From NCBI RefSeq assembly GCF_000337555.1, contig NZ_AOIO01000040.1, positions 124,001 to 188,000 of the forward strand: 64,000 nt of DNA. The letters are read 5' to 3'. This DNA comes from Natrialba asiatica DSM 12278. GTDB taxonomy: Archaea; Halobacteriota; Halobacteria; Halobacteriales; Natrialbaceae. A program made the translations under genes and the position numbers. Of this stretch, positions 27,692 to 35,658 are shown piece by piece. A model generated the notes under the pieces. It had not been told where the DNA came from, did no database searches, and saw nothing but the letters and a program-made list of their open reading frames with translations. Each line of letters starts with the position of its first letter. The first letter of the stretch is position 1.

Positions 27692-28030
27692 GCTGCCCGA
27701 ACTCGTCGTCGGGTAGCCAAAGCGTTGACGGACCGGCCGCGCGAGAACTCGTCCCGGGAGGCCGCGAGTTCGGCTGGCGGCCGGCGGCTGGCAGTTGGCG
27801 GCCGGCGAATGGCGGGTAGGAATGACGGATGACGGACGACAGACGAGGATGAGGAACGGCGACTCGCGCGCGGAGTCACTCACAAGAGCGGGCGGCGACA
27901 TCGTGTAGCGACGGAAGCGACCGAACCGGTACGCGTGCGACGAGAGCGTCCGGGACGCGGATGTTAAGCAACCCACTCATTTTGCAAAGATAGCTTAACA
28001 TTTATGTGGTATCAGTAAGATGGTGAGAAT
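27692..28030. other. intergenic region with GC-rich microrepeats and operon promoter
   Basis: The helicase-proximal part (27750-27845) has reiterated ggcggccggc and gacggatgacgga-type motifs, probably slipped-strand repeats. The distal part (27960-28030) turns AT-rich and carries the inverted repeat and TATA region of the downstream operon. No gene was supported here. Confidence 0.5.
27962..28000. promoter_or_regulatory. perfect 8-bp inverted repeat, candidate operator
   Basis: The arms tgttaagc (27962-27969) and gcttaaca (27993-28000) are exact reverse complements separated by 23 nt, about two helical turns. The right arm runs directly into aacatttatg, the likely TATA region of the operon starting at 28031. 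The operon's last gene encodes a small Cro/CI-type HTH protein, so autoregulation is the simplest explanation. Confidence 0.6.
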
Positions 28031-28267
28031 ATGGTGCAGAACCCGCGACAGGCTTACGGTGCCCTTTTCGTCGTTATCGTTGCGGCCACCAGCGGCGTTA
28101 TCATCGCCGCCGGATTCGTCGCGCCCGAGTTCGTAATACGGGGAGCGACCTTCTGGCTCTTTATCGGGGCAGTCGGAGTAATGGTCGTCTGTGCGATCAT
28201 CAGTTGGCTCGCGGATCTCCCACGAATTCTCGCACGCGAGTTCGGCTCGAACGGGGGTGACCGGTAA
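28031..28267 (+). CDS. two-helix membrane protein, first gene of HTH operon
   Basis: 78 residues with two transmembrane helices (~12-32 and ~40-60) and a charged C-terminus R-E-F-G-S-N-G-G-D-R. No catalytic motif. Its stop overlaps the next start in TAATG (28265-28269), indicating translational coupling to the second membrane protein. The operon promoter with its inverted repeat lies just upstream. Function unknown. Confidence 0.75.
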   Translation: MVQNPRQAYGALFVVIVAATSGVIIAAGFVAPEFVIRGATFWLFIGAVGVMVVCAIISWLADLPRILAREFGSNGGDR

Positions 28268-28665
28268 TGGGGAAGTGGCTGCCAGCGACGTACAACCTCG
28301 TGCTGTTTCTCGTTTCGGCGCTCCTGTATCCGGTTCTGGGGCTTCTCATCGGCGAGCCGTTTACGGAGCCGACGATCGTGGAGTTGACCGTCGTGCCGGC
28401 TGTGATCGTCCTCGGCGGGAACGTTGCCTATGCGATCCGCGCCGAGCGCGGCGACTCCGGCGTCGTCGACGAGCGGGATCTGCGCAACATCCACACCGCG
28501 CTTGCGGGGGCTGGTATCGTTCTTCTCGGGTCGCTCGTCGCCGTCTACGTCGGCTACGCGACCGCAACCCGGACCGCACCGGCCGCCGTCAACTACCTCG
28601 CAGTGGCCGGGGTCGCGACGATCTTCGCTATCTTGGGCGGGACGGAACTCCAGCAACGACTGTAG
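28267..28665 (+). CDS. four-helix membrane protein, second gene of HTH operon
   Basis: 132 residues with four predicted transmembrane helices and a central charged loop (R-A-E-R-G-D-S-G-V-V-D-E-R-D-L). This resembles the DUF2178-type membrane proteins that are often encoded next to a small HTH repressor in archaea and bacteria; the family assignment is from memory of the gene pairing and is tentative. Overlaps its upstream neighbour by one base and precedes the HTH gene by 2 bp. Confidence 0.7.
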   Translation: MGKWLPATYNLVLFLVSALLYPVLGLLIGEPFTEPTIVELTVVPAVIVLGGNVAYAIRAERGDSGVVDERDLRNIHTALAGAGIVLLGSLVAVYVGYATATRTAPAAVNYLAVAGVATIFAILGGTELQQRL

Positions 28666-28667
28666 AC

Positions 28668-28865
28668 ATGGAAAACAGACTGCGGGTCAAACGTGCGGAG
28701 GCGGAGATCACGCAACAGGAACTCGCCGACGCGGTCGGTGTCAGCCGCCAGACGATCTACGCGATAGAGAAGTCGAAGTACGATCCCTCGCTCGAACTGG
28801 CGTTCAAACTCGCCGAGTACTTCGAGTGTTCGATCGAGGAACTGTTCGAGCCGGATTTCGTGTGA
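28668..28865 (+). CDS. small Cro/CI-type HTH transcriptional regulator
   Basis: A 65-residue single-domain regulator. The helix-turn-helix is T-Q-Q-E-L-A-D-A-V-G-V-S-R-Q-T-I-Y-A-I-E with the usual K-Y-D-P-S-L-E-L-A and F-E-C-S-I-E-E-L-F tail of XRE-family dimer repressors. The ATG at 28668 follows the upstream stop by 2 bp. It probably dimerises and binds the inverted repeat at 27962-28000, controlling its own operon. The signal is unknown; the membrane partners may be the regulated or sensing part. Confidence 0.9.
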   Translation: MENRLRVKRAEAEITQQELADAVGVSRQTIYAIEKSKYDPSLELAFKLAEYFECSIEELFEPDFV

Positions 28866-28896
28866 AGCCATTCAAACCGGAGGGCGAGTTGCGCCG

Positions 28897-29838
28897 TTAC
28901 GCGCCGTTTTCGAGTTCGGTACCGTCGACCTCGGTTCCGTAGTCGGCCGCATCCTCGTGTTCGGCTTCGAGCGCCCAGTCCCGCGTCAGCGTCGGCGCAC
29001 CGCGAACGGCGATTACAGCCGTCGCGAGACCGAAGACCACAATTCCGATCGCGCCGACGGGGTTGACCACGAGTTCGGATCCGCCCTGGGCGAAGACGAT
29101 CATCGTCGCGCTGAAGGCGTTGAACGTGCCGTGGAAGATCGACGGGGCGATGACCGACTCGGCGTTGAGCGTGATGTAGGTGTAGACCGGCGACATCGCG
29201 AGGCAGGCCGCGACCATGACCCCGACGCCGACGGCGGGATAGTTCGGGTAGTTGAGCCCTTCGAGGATCACCGGCGCGTGCCATAGGCCCCAAACCAGCC
29301 CGGTCGCGGCCGAGGCCGGCCAGAAGCCGTACGGAGCCAGTTCGGTCAGAAAGACGCCGCGCCAGCCGAACTCTTCGCCGAACGCGAGCACCGCGTTGAT
29401 CGTCACGCCGGACACGACCGCGGCGACGATCGTCACGAGGAGATTGAGCGGCCAGTCCGGCAGCGACGGCCCGGCGGGTTGCTCCGCGTCGGTCGGCGCG
29501 AACTCGGTCCCCTCGCCCGTCAACGGATTCGCGTCCGGGACGAACGAAACGTCGGGGAGGAGCAAGGCGATCCCGGTGCCGAGGAGGACGAGGACGAGCG
29601 GGACGGCAACGGCGATTGCGAGCCAGCGAAGCCGCCCCCAGGGCGCGCGAAGCCCGGCCTGCTCGAACGACGGCGACCCGGTTAGACACGTCACGATTCC
29701 GGCCACCATCGGCGTGAACATGTACACCGGCGTGAAGGCGATCACGCTCACGTCCGTTACGCTGGAGATGAGAACGAACGCGCCGGCGAGCACGATCAGC
29801 GAACTCAGAAAAACGACGATCGGGCGGCGGTCGGTCAT
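28897..29838 (-). CDS. CPBP family intramembrane glutamic endopeptidase
   Basis: 313 residues with about eight transmembrane helices. It has the CPBP/Abi motifs: G-E-E-F-G-W-R-G (motif 1, E-E-x-x-x-R), G-L-W-H-A-P (motif 2, His) and H-G-T-F-N-A (motif 3), the set shared with Rce1 CAAX proteases. It presumably cleaves within the membrane; the substrate is unknown, and bacterial relatives act in bacteriocin self-immunity. The C-terminus is a charged tail. It is convergent with the HTH operon. Confidence 0.92.
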   Translation of the reverse strand: MTDRRPIVVFLSSLIVLAGAFVLISSVTDVSVIAFTPVYMFTPMVAGIVTCLTGSPSFEQAGLRAPWGRLRWLAIAVAVPLVLVLLGTGIALLLPDVSFVPDANPLTGEGTEFAPTDAEQPAGPSLPDWPLNLLVTIVAAVVSGVTINAVLAFGEEFGWRGVFLTELAPYGFWPASAATGLVWGLWHAPVILEGLNYPNYPAVGVGVMVAACLAMSPVYTYITLNAESVIAPSIFHGTFNAFSATMIVFAQGGSELVVNPVGAIGIVVFGLATAVIAVRGAPTLTRDWALEAEHEDAADYGTEVDGTELENGA

Positions 29839-30041
29839 CGATTTACCACCCGAAACGAGGGGCCGTCGTACTGTAACATGTCTGAATTGTACGCAATGGA
29901 CAACTAAGTATCCTCCTTCTGATCCGGCGTCTGGGCCGGATTCTGAGTCCGGTTCCGGGGTGGGTCACTCCCGCACACGAAGCGGCTTCCAGCGGCCCGC
30001 AGAAACGCAACACACACGAGTCGCGACACCGAACAGGCCGT

Positions 30042-30665
30042 ATGAGCGACACCAACCGCGAGGAGAGCGATACGAAAGCCGGATCCGGTGCCGACGCTGA
30101 CATCGATACCGACCGGTGGCGCGACGAACTCGAGGCCAAACGCGCCGAGAAGGACGAGTTCTTCGCCGAGCATCCGCAGTCGCCGATCCCGCCGGAGGAA
30201 CGCGATGACTTCGACGGGCTCGACTACTTCAATCCCGATCCGGACTACCGCGTCACCGCGACCGTCGAGGCCCACGACGACCCCGAGGTCGTCCTGATGG
30301 ATACCACGGCGGGCCGGGAGATGCGGTACCTTCGAGTCGCCACCCTCACGTTCGGCCTCGACCGGGCAGATGCCGACCTCGAAGACACGACGGCCGAACT
30401 CGCGGCGTACCAGCTCGAGAGCCCCAACGAGGAAGCGTACTTCGTCCCCTTCCGCGACAAGACGACCGGCCAGCAGACCTACGACGGCGGACGCTACATG
30501 GAACTGGCTGCCGATCGAGATCTCGAGACCGACGATGAACTCGTCGTCGACTTCAACCTCGCATACTCGCCGTTCTGTGCGTTCAGCGAGACGTTCGACT
30601 GTCCGCTACCGCCGGAGGAGAACTGGCTCGACGTGGCGATTCCAGCGGGAGAGCGCCACAAGTAA
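30042..30665 (+). CDS. DUF1684 family protein
   Basis: 207 residues with an acidic N-terminus followed by the DUF1684 pattern: R-A-E-K-D-E-F-F, the central F-R-D-K-T-T-G-Q-Q-T-Y-D-G-G-R-Y, and the C-terminal D-F-N-L-A-Y-S-P-F-C, C-P-L-P-P-E-E-N-W-L and I-P-A-G-E. The family is widespread and of unknown biochemical function; the conserved Cys and Asn residues suggest a metal or flavin site but this is speculation. It is convergent with the methyltransferase gene. Confidence 0.88.
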   Translation: MSDTNREESDTKAGSGADADIDTDRWRDELEAKRAEKDEFFAEHPQSPIPPEERDDFDGLDYFNPDPDYRVTATVEAHDDPEVVLMDTTAGREMRYLRVATLTFGLDRADADLEDTTAELAAYQLESPNEEAYFVPFRDKTTGQQTYDGGRYMELAADRDLETDDELVVDFNLAYSPFCAFSETFDCPLPPEENWLDVAIPAGERHK

Positions 30666-30833
30666 CGCTCGGGAGCCGACTGACTCGTCGTCTGGCGTAC
30701 ACAGGCGTGTGTTTCAACTGGAAAGAGACGGATAGTAGACGGTCCGACACCATCGATAGAGCGAGTTCGAGTCGAAACAGAGGGGGAACGACAAGTAGCA
30801 GATGGGGCTATCGGCGACCCCCGACCGGCGACC

Positions 30834-31514
30834 TTACGGGGCGACGCCGACGGTAAGCAGCGTCCCGAACTCGCGATAGCGTTCGACCATCTCCTCGCGG
30901 GTCTCCCAGTTCTCCGTCGGGAACTCCGTCTCGGCAGGGATCGTAATCTCGCGGTCGGGAATGGTGTCCTGCTCGGCGACGTGGAGTCCCGCCGCCCGGA
31001 AGGCATCGCGGTACTGTTCGCGGTCCCAGCGGGTCATCTCGATCGAAATCTTCTCCTGCCACTGGTGGGAGTGGACGTTCTCCTCGTAGTAGTTGACGGC
31101 ACAGTAGAAGGTCCCACCAGGACGAAGTACGCGAGCGATCTCCGCGAGCGTTTCGTGTGGATCCGCGGCGTAGTAAAACGCCTCCATCGACCAGACGTGA
31201 TCGATCGTATCGGCGGCGAACGGGAGCGATCCGAAATCACCGACGACGTAGGAAACCTGCCCGTCGTCCGTATAGCTCGCCGCGTTGTGCGCCATCTCGG
31301 GCGACCCGTCGAGCCCGTAAATTCGACCCGCACCCTTGGTATCTCGAAGCGCCCGACCCGCATAGCCGCTCCCACACCCCAGATCGAGCACCGTGTCACC
31401 GGGTTCGACCGGGATGCGGGCGAGTGCGTGCTTTGCCGTCTGCCAGTGTCGTTCCTCCATTCCTCGATCGCGACCGCTCGTGGCCCAGTCGTCGAACTCC
31501 TCGCGTACGCTCAT
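30834..31514 (-). CDS. class I SAM-dependent methyltransferase
   Basis: 226 residues with the SAM-binding motif I V-L-D-L-G-C-G-S-G-Y-A-G near residue 43, the post-I acidic turn (Y-G-L-D-G-S-P-E-M) and motif IV-like W-S-M-E-A-F-Y-Y. Ubiquinone/menaquinone or small-molecule methyltransferases have this layout; the acceptor is not predictable. The start at 31514 (M-S-V-R-E-E-F-D-D-W) is chosen over 15 upstream codons. An iron-box-like dyad lies ~110 bp upstream. Confidence 0.88.
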   Translation of the reverse strand: MSVREEFDDWATSGRDRGMEERHWQTAKHALARIPVEPGDTVLDLGCGSGYAGRALRDTKGAGRIYGLDGSPEMAHNAASYTDDGQVSYVVGDFGSLPFAADTIDHVWSMEAFYYAADPHETLAEIARVLRPGGTFYCAVNYYEENVHSHQWQEKISIEMTRWDREQYRDAFRAAGLHVAEQDTIPDREITIPAETEFPTENWETREEMVERYREFGTLLTVGVAP

Positions 31515-31621
31515 GTCCGTTCTACGTCGCTCCGTGTGCAAAACGAGTTCGACTTGCACCGACGGTCGAGACCGGTGACTGGCGTGTCACAGTTGCCGTG
31601 TATTCTCGCAGCGACAGATTC

Positions 31622-31637
31622 TTTAGGGTAGCCTAAA
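31622..31637. promoter_or_regulatory. DtxR/iron-box-like operator dyad
   Basis: The sequence tttagggtagcctaaa is a perfect 6-bp inverted repeat (tttagg/cctaaa) around a 4-nt spacer, the form of DtxR/Idr-family metalloregulator sites (ttaggnnnncctaa). It abuts an AT-rich TATA-like stretch (aaaaatata, 31635-31643). It sits in the 340-bp divergent gap between the methyltransferase (start 31514) and the gene at 31855; which of the two it controls is not clear. No other iron-uptake gene is near. Nothing else is recognised in the gap. Confidence 0.55.
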
Positions 31638-31854
31638 AATATACGCGTGGAGAGAAACGGGCCGGCCGAACTACCGTGGGCATCGGTGGTGGCCGTCACT
31701 GACGGCGCGACTCTCCGAATGGCAATCTTTTAGCGAGTAGCCGGAAGCGCACGACAGCAAGAGCGATACGCGGGAACTCGACGGAGAAGCAGATGGCGGC
31801 GAGTTCACATCGATCCGCACTATTAAGTCGATCCCGGAAGTTGTTCACGCCAGT

Positions 31855-32433
31855 ATGGATTACACGCTCGAGATCGAGGAGACACCCACCACGGTACCGG
31901 GTGGGACAGGCATTCTCTTGCTCCATCCAAGTACCGGCGAAACCGACCGCATCGACACCGATTTTCTCAAAACCGATACGGATCATTTCCTCGTCGTCTC
32001 CACTCGAACAACTGCCCGCGAGGCCAAACAGAAACTCGAGTACTACGATGTCGACGAAGACCGCGCCGAAATCCTCGACACCCTCAGCATCGAACACGGC
32101 TATTCGCGCCGCCAGAGCGACAGCGTCCACTACGTCGCTGCCCCCGACGACGTCGACGGCATCGTCGACCATATCGACGGTTTTCTCGACGCCCACGACG
32201 GCAAACTCAGAATCAGCTTCGACTCCGTCACCGAACTCGCCTACTACGCCGGCGACGAAGAGGCACTCGACGCCGTCGACCGCATCCTCGAACTCCTCGC
32301 AGCGTACGACGCCGTCGGCCTCTTTCACGTCTCCGAAGACCCCCACGATCCCGAACTCGTCGAGCGATTCCGGGAGCGCTTCGATGGCGTGATCGACCTC
32401 GACGAGGACGGAAGCATCGACGTCGATTTCTGA
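31855..32433 (+). CDS. haloarchaeal hypothetical protein (DUF7090-like)
   Basis: 192 residues, acidic alpha/beta protein beginning M-D-Y-T-L-E-I-E-E-T and containing G-T-G-I-L-L-L-H-P-S and F-L-V-V-S-T-R-T-T-A-R-E-A, reminiscent of degenerate RecA/KaiC-like regulators but with no intact Walker motif. The DUF7090 label is from memory and tentative. Divergent from the methyltransferase, downstream of an iron-box-like dyad. Function unknown. Confidence 0.65.
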   Translation: MDYTLEIEETPTTVPGGTGILLLHPSTGETDRIDTDFLKTDTDHFLVVSTRTTAREAKQKLEYYDVDEDRAEILDTLSIEHGYSRRQSDSVHYVAAPDDVDGIVDHIDGFLDAHDGKLRISFDSVTELAYYAGDEEALDAVDRILELLAAYDAVGLFHVSEDPHDPELVERFRERFDGVIDLDEDGSIDVDF

Positions 32434-32498
32434 CGACGACCGCGGTGAGTTCCTGAAACGCACACGTATTTCTCCACCCGAAACTCGGGGCGTCGTTC

Positions 32499-33287
32499 TC
32501 ACTCCGCAAGCGCATCGAACGTCTTCTCCGCCCAGCTGATCGCGTACTCGGGCCCGTGATGACGGTACGCGTCCGTATCGAGCGCCCCGAACGGTGCCGG
32601 TAACTCGATTGCGTGTTTGATCGCCGCACACGCGAGTTCAGTCGCGTCCGCAAAGTCCGTGTCACCGCGTGCGACCGCCCGCGACAATTCCGCAACGCGG
32701 TCTTCGAGCCTCGTTCCCGCGTCCTGCCAGGAATCGCCGAGGACTGTGCGGTCGGCCTGGTCGTGCCACGTCGCGAACGTCTCGCGCGTCTGCAGCCCCA
32801 GCCAGCCGTCGTACAGCGCCGCAGCGATCTGGTAGGTGCTGTTGGGCCCGCGCTCGACCGCCCGGTCGAGGTCCACGTACCGCTCCTCGAAGAACCCGAG
32901 GAAGTGTTCGGGAGTCTCGAGTCCCAGTTCGACGAACGCCTCCGCGAGCAGGAACTCGATGAACGGCTGCGGCGACCCCTCGACGCGCGGTTTGACGAGC
33001 ACGATCGCCGGATCGGTCTGGCGCGTCCAGACGACGCTACCGTCGCCCGGCATCCCGATCGTCAGATCTGAACTCGCGTAGCGAGCGAGCAGCGTCGGGG
33101 CATCCGCAGGGAGCCACGTGTCGGGATAGCTCACCGGGTCGAGTCCGTCGACGAGTAGTCCGAGGTCTTCCGCCTGCGCGGGCGGCAGCGTCTCGAAGTC
33201 ACGCTCACAGTCAACAACGAGTGCATCCGGAGCGTGTTCGTCCCGAACGGCCTCGACCGGGGGTGAGAGGTCGCGGGTCTCGAACAT
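32499..33287 (-). CDS. haloarchaeal hypothetical protein, last gene of origin-linked operon
   Basis: 262 residues, acidic and largely helical, with a few aromatic-rich motifs (F-L-G-F-F-E-E-R-Y-V-D-L-D-R-A, Y-D-G-W-L-G-L-Q-T-R). No known domain is recognised. Its start ATG (33285-33287) overlaps the stop of the 29-aa membrane peptide by one base (TGATG), so the two are translationally coupled, and it forms the promoter-distal end of the operon running away from the origin. It is convergent with the gene at 31855. Confidence 0.7.
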   Translation of the reverse strand: MFETRDLSPPVEAVRDEHAPDALVVDCERDFETLPPAQAEDLGLLVDGLDPVSYPDTWLPADAPTLLARYASSDLTIGMPGDGSVVWTRQTDPAIVLVKPRVEGSPQPFIEFLLAEAFVELGLETPEHFLGFFEERYVDLDRAVERGPNSTYQIAAALYDGWLGLQTRETFATWHDQADRTVLGDSWQDAGTRLEDRVAELSRAVARGDTDFADATELACAAIKHAIELPAPFGALDTDAYRHHGPEYAISWAEKTFDALAE

Positions 33288-33376
33288 CAGGCAAAGACGC
33301 TCTGGAAGACCAGCAGGATCGACAGCAGCGCCGATACACCGACCGTTGCGACGACAATCTTGGTTGCAGTGCTCAT
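33287..33376 (-). CDS. 29-residue single-helix membrane peptide
   Basis: A microprotein M-S-T-A-T-K-I-V-V-A-T-V-G-V-S-A-L-L-S-I followed by L-L-V-F-Q-S-V-F-A. Almost the whole peptide is one transmembrane helix. The ATG at 33376 is preferred over 39 basic upstream codons that overlap intergenic DNA. The stop overlaps the next start by one base, strong evidence that it is translated. It lies 113 bp after the zinc-ribbon protein. Function unknown; small membrane peptides of this kind often bind a larger membrane complex. Confidence 0.65.
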   Translation of the reverse strand: MSTATKIVVATVGVSALLSILLVFQSVFA

Positions 33377-33489
33377 GGTCCGAACCTGTCGCCCGTCTCG
33401 CTTAAATCCATCTGTCCCGGCCGAACGGTCCGCGGTACGCGGTCTGCGATTCACGACGACGTGATCATGGCTACGGGAGAAAACAGCCG

Positions 33490-34599
33490 TCACTCGCCCT
33501 CATCGCGCCACGAATCCGGAACGTCAATCACGTATCGACCGTCCTCCTGCAACGAAATGATGTACTCCTCCCGGTTGTACAACTCCATTAGATTGAGTTC
33601 GTACTGCCCGGGCTGGACGATCTTGATACTCTCGAACTGCTTGTTGAGTTCTTCCCGCAGTTCCTCCATCGACGGGGTCTCTCCCGTCGGTTCACTGACG
33701 ACACGTCCGTGACCCGGTGACCCTTCGGCAGCCGCCTGTGCATCGCCGGAAGGCGAATCTGTCGCGGGAGCCGAACCCGGTCCCGGTCCCGGACCCGAAC
33801 CCGATGCCGGCGGCGATGTCGAATCGCTGGGCGAAGACGGGGACGGATCCGATTCGGACGGCGCTGTCGACCCGGTCGGCAACTCGTCCGTCGCAACCAC
33901 CTCGCTCCTGGCGTCCGACTGCGCCGTATTCTCGCTGTCCGCCATCGTCACCCGACTCGGACCTGCACTCGAAGTTGAACTCGAACCCGAACTCGTCTCC
34001 GTGTCTGCAGCCGCGGCCGAACGCGACTTCACATCCGAGCTCGAACTCGAGCTCGAACTCGAACTCGAGTCCGATTCATCACCGCGCTCGCCCTCCGGAC
34101 CCGTCGATCGGTCTTCAGGACGGCGAGCAGTATCGGGCCACTCCTCGAACGACCCGAGTTCACCCGACTCCGCTGTCTCCGCCGTCTCCGCTGACGAGTT
34201 CCCATCTGAACTCGCATCTGCAGCCGCTGTCTCGGATGCGGAAGGAGAGGAAGAGGAGGACCCGGTAGACGGCCACGCCGGCGACTCGTCGACCGACGCA
34301 TCCGCTTCGTCTCTCGAAACCCAATCACGGACGGTTTCTGCGGCGCGAGAGGTCATTCCGCTGGAATCGGATTCTGATTCCACCCCCGATTTCGACGCCG
34401 ACTTCGACTCCGATCCCGTCTTCACAGAGTCGGATGGCTGCTCCGCCGCCGAGTTCCGGCCGGCGCTCGAATCCGCGGACCCCATCGCCGACGACGGCGT
34501 AAACTGAAACTTGTTCCCGTTGCAGTCGGGACAACCCGAGAGCATCTCCTTGGAGCCATCGGGAAACGTCCGACCGCAGTTTGTGCATTCGTGTGGCAT
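33490..34599 (-). CDS. origin-associated zinc-ribbon protein with long acidic linker
   Basis: 369 residues. An N-terminal zinc ribbon (C-T-N-C-G, residues 4-8, and C-P-D-C-N, ~22-26) is followed by ~255 residues of Ser/Asp/Glu/Pro low-complexity sequence and a conserved C-terminal domain (~300-369: E-E-L-R-E-E-L-N-K-Q-F, G-Q-Y-E-L-N-L-M-E-L-Y, Y-V-I-D-V-P). It is the third gene of the operon facing away from oriC after the GTPase and DUF2073, the set called origin-associated proteins (oapA/B/C) in haloarchaea; letter assignment is not certain. The linker is presumably disordered. Its role in replication is unproven. Confidence 0.8.
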   Translation of the reverse strand: MPHECTNCGRTFPDGSKEMLSGCPDCNGNKFQFTPSSAMGSADSSAGRNSAAEQPSDSVKTGSESKSASKSGVESESDSSGMTSRAAETVRDWVSRDEADASVDESPAWPSTGSSSSSPSASETAAADASSDGNSSAETAETAESGELGSFEEWPDTARRPEDRSTGPEGERGDESDSSSSSSSSSSSDVKSRSAAAADTETSSGSSSTSSAGPSRVTMADSENTAQSDARSEVVATDELPTGSTAPSESDPSPSSPSDSTSPPASGSGPGPGPGSAPATDSPSGDAQAAAEGSPGHGRVVSEPTGETPSMEELREELNKQFESIKIVQPGQYELNLMELYNREEYIISLQEDGRYVIDVPDSWRDEGE

Positions 34600-34605
34600 G
34601 AGTTT

Positions 34606-35013
34606 CTAATCACGGGAGACGAGCGCGCTGATCAGCGTTTCGTCCTTGTGTAGGGTCTCGATCTGGTTTGCCGGTCCGATTACCGTCAACTTCGTCTCCG
34701 ACTCGTTGTTACCCATGATCCGGCCGAGCAACGACGAATCGCGCGTCTCCGATTTCGGATACGTCTCGATCTCGATTCCGTTGAACTCGTCCGGGCTGAT
34801 TTCCGACATCGTCACCTCGATGAGGCGACTCTCCTCGTCGGGCGTCAACCCTTCTTCCAGGATAACGATGTTGCCATCGTGAACGCCATCGAGGATCATC
34901 CGAATCTTCTCCATCGTCGCCATATTGTCCATTCGCTCGCCGCTGATGAGATCGATCTGGACACCGTCAGAGTCCGGGGAGTCCGAGTCGTCCGCGTTAG
35001 TAGCCTCTGGCAT
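34606..35013 (-). CDS. DUF2073 family origin-associated protein
   Basis: 135 residues: an acidic N-terminal ~17, then I-S-G-E-R-M-D-N-M-A-T-M-E-K-I-R-M-I and V-H-D-G-N-I-V-I-L-E-E-G-L, and a C-terminal beta strand run G-N-N-E-S-E-T-K-L-T-V-I-G. The family is archaeal and nearly always encoded between the Era-like GTPase and the zinc-ribbon protein. It starts 6 bp after the GTPase stop and ends 6 bp before the zinc-ribbon ATG, so the three are one transcription unit. Biochemical function unknown. Confidence 0.88.
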   Translation of the reverse strand: MPEATNADDSDSPDSDGVQIDLISGERMDNMATMEKIRMILDGVHDGNIVILEEGLTPDEESRLIEVTMSEISPDEFNGIEIETYPKSETRDSSLLGRIMGNNESETKLTVIGPANQIETLHKDETLISALVSRD

Positions 35014-35019
35014 AGGCGA

Positions 35020-35658
35020 TCACCCGAAGTACTCCGCGATCGAGTCGTACACTTCGTCCATGTTGTCGCCTTCCTTTGCCGACAGCGGGATCGTCTTGTG
35101 CTGTGGGAAGGCGTCTTCGATCCGTTTGATGCTCGACTCGTCGAGATCGATCTTGTTCGCGAAGATGAGCACCGGCAGATCGCGAGATTCGATGATACCA
35201 ATCAACATTGTGTTGACCTGGGTGATCGGATCCTCCGCGCTATCGAGCACGTAGATGACGCCGTCGACGTCCTCTCGAAGCCAATGCATCGCCTCGGCGA
35301 CGCCTTCGGTCGCCTCTCGCGAACGGCGGATGGCATCGTCTTCTTCCATCTCGTCGGTAAACTCCTCGTAATCGACCTTCGTCGTCACACCGGGCGTGTC
35401 GACGATATCGATTGTCACCGTCTTGCCGTCGCGTTCGATCTCGACGTTTTCTTTCCTTCGCGCGCGCCGCGTTTCGTGTGGAACGTGGCTTTCGGTCCCG
35501 ATCGCATCGCCAGTCCAGTCGCGGGCGATTCGATTCGCGAGCGTCGTCTTTCCAGCGTTCGGCGGACCATAGATACCGATTCGTTTGGGTTCCTGTTCGG
35601 AGAACAGGCGGTCCGTAACCCGAGAGATACTATCTTTGAGTTCTGTGAACAGTCCCAT
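35020..35658 (-). CDS. Era-like origin-associated GTPase
   Basis: A 212-residue small GTPase with all G motifs: G1 G-P-P-N-A-G-K-T (residues ~30-37), G3 D-T-P-G, G4 N-K-I-D and G5 S-A-K. The effector loop lacks a strong match to bacterial Era, and the KH domain of Era is absent, so it is not a ribosome-assembly Era. It is the first gene of the operon next to oriC. The start at 35658 (M-G-L-F-T-E-L-K-D) is preferred to 19 upstream codons. The promoter is in the origin region. A role linking replication to another signal is suggested only by position. Confidence 0.9.
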   Translation of the reverse strand: MGLFTELKDSISRVTDRLFSEQEPKRIGIYGPPNAGKTTLANRIARDWTGDAIGTESHVPHETRRARRKENVEIERDGKTVTIDIVDTPGVTTKVDYEEFTDEMEEDDAIRRSREATEGVAEAMHWLREDVDGVIYVLDSAEDPITQVNTMLIGIIESRDLPVLIFANKIDLDESSIKRIEDAFPQHKTIPLSAKEGDNMDEVYDSIAEYFG

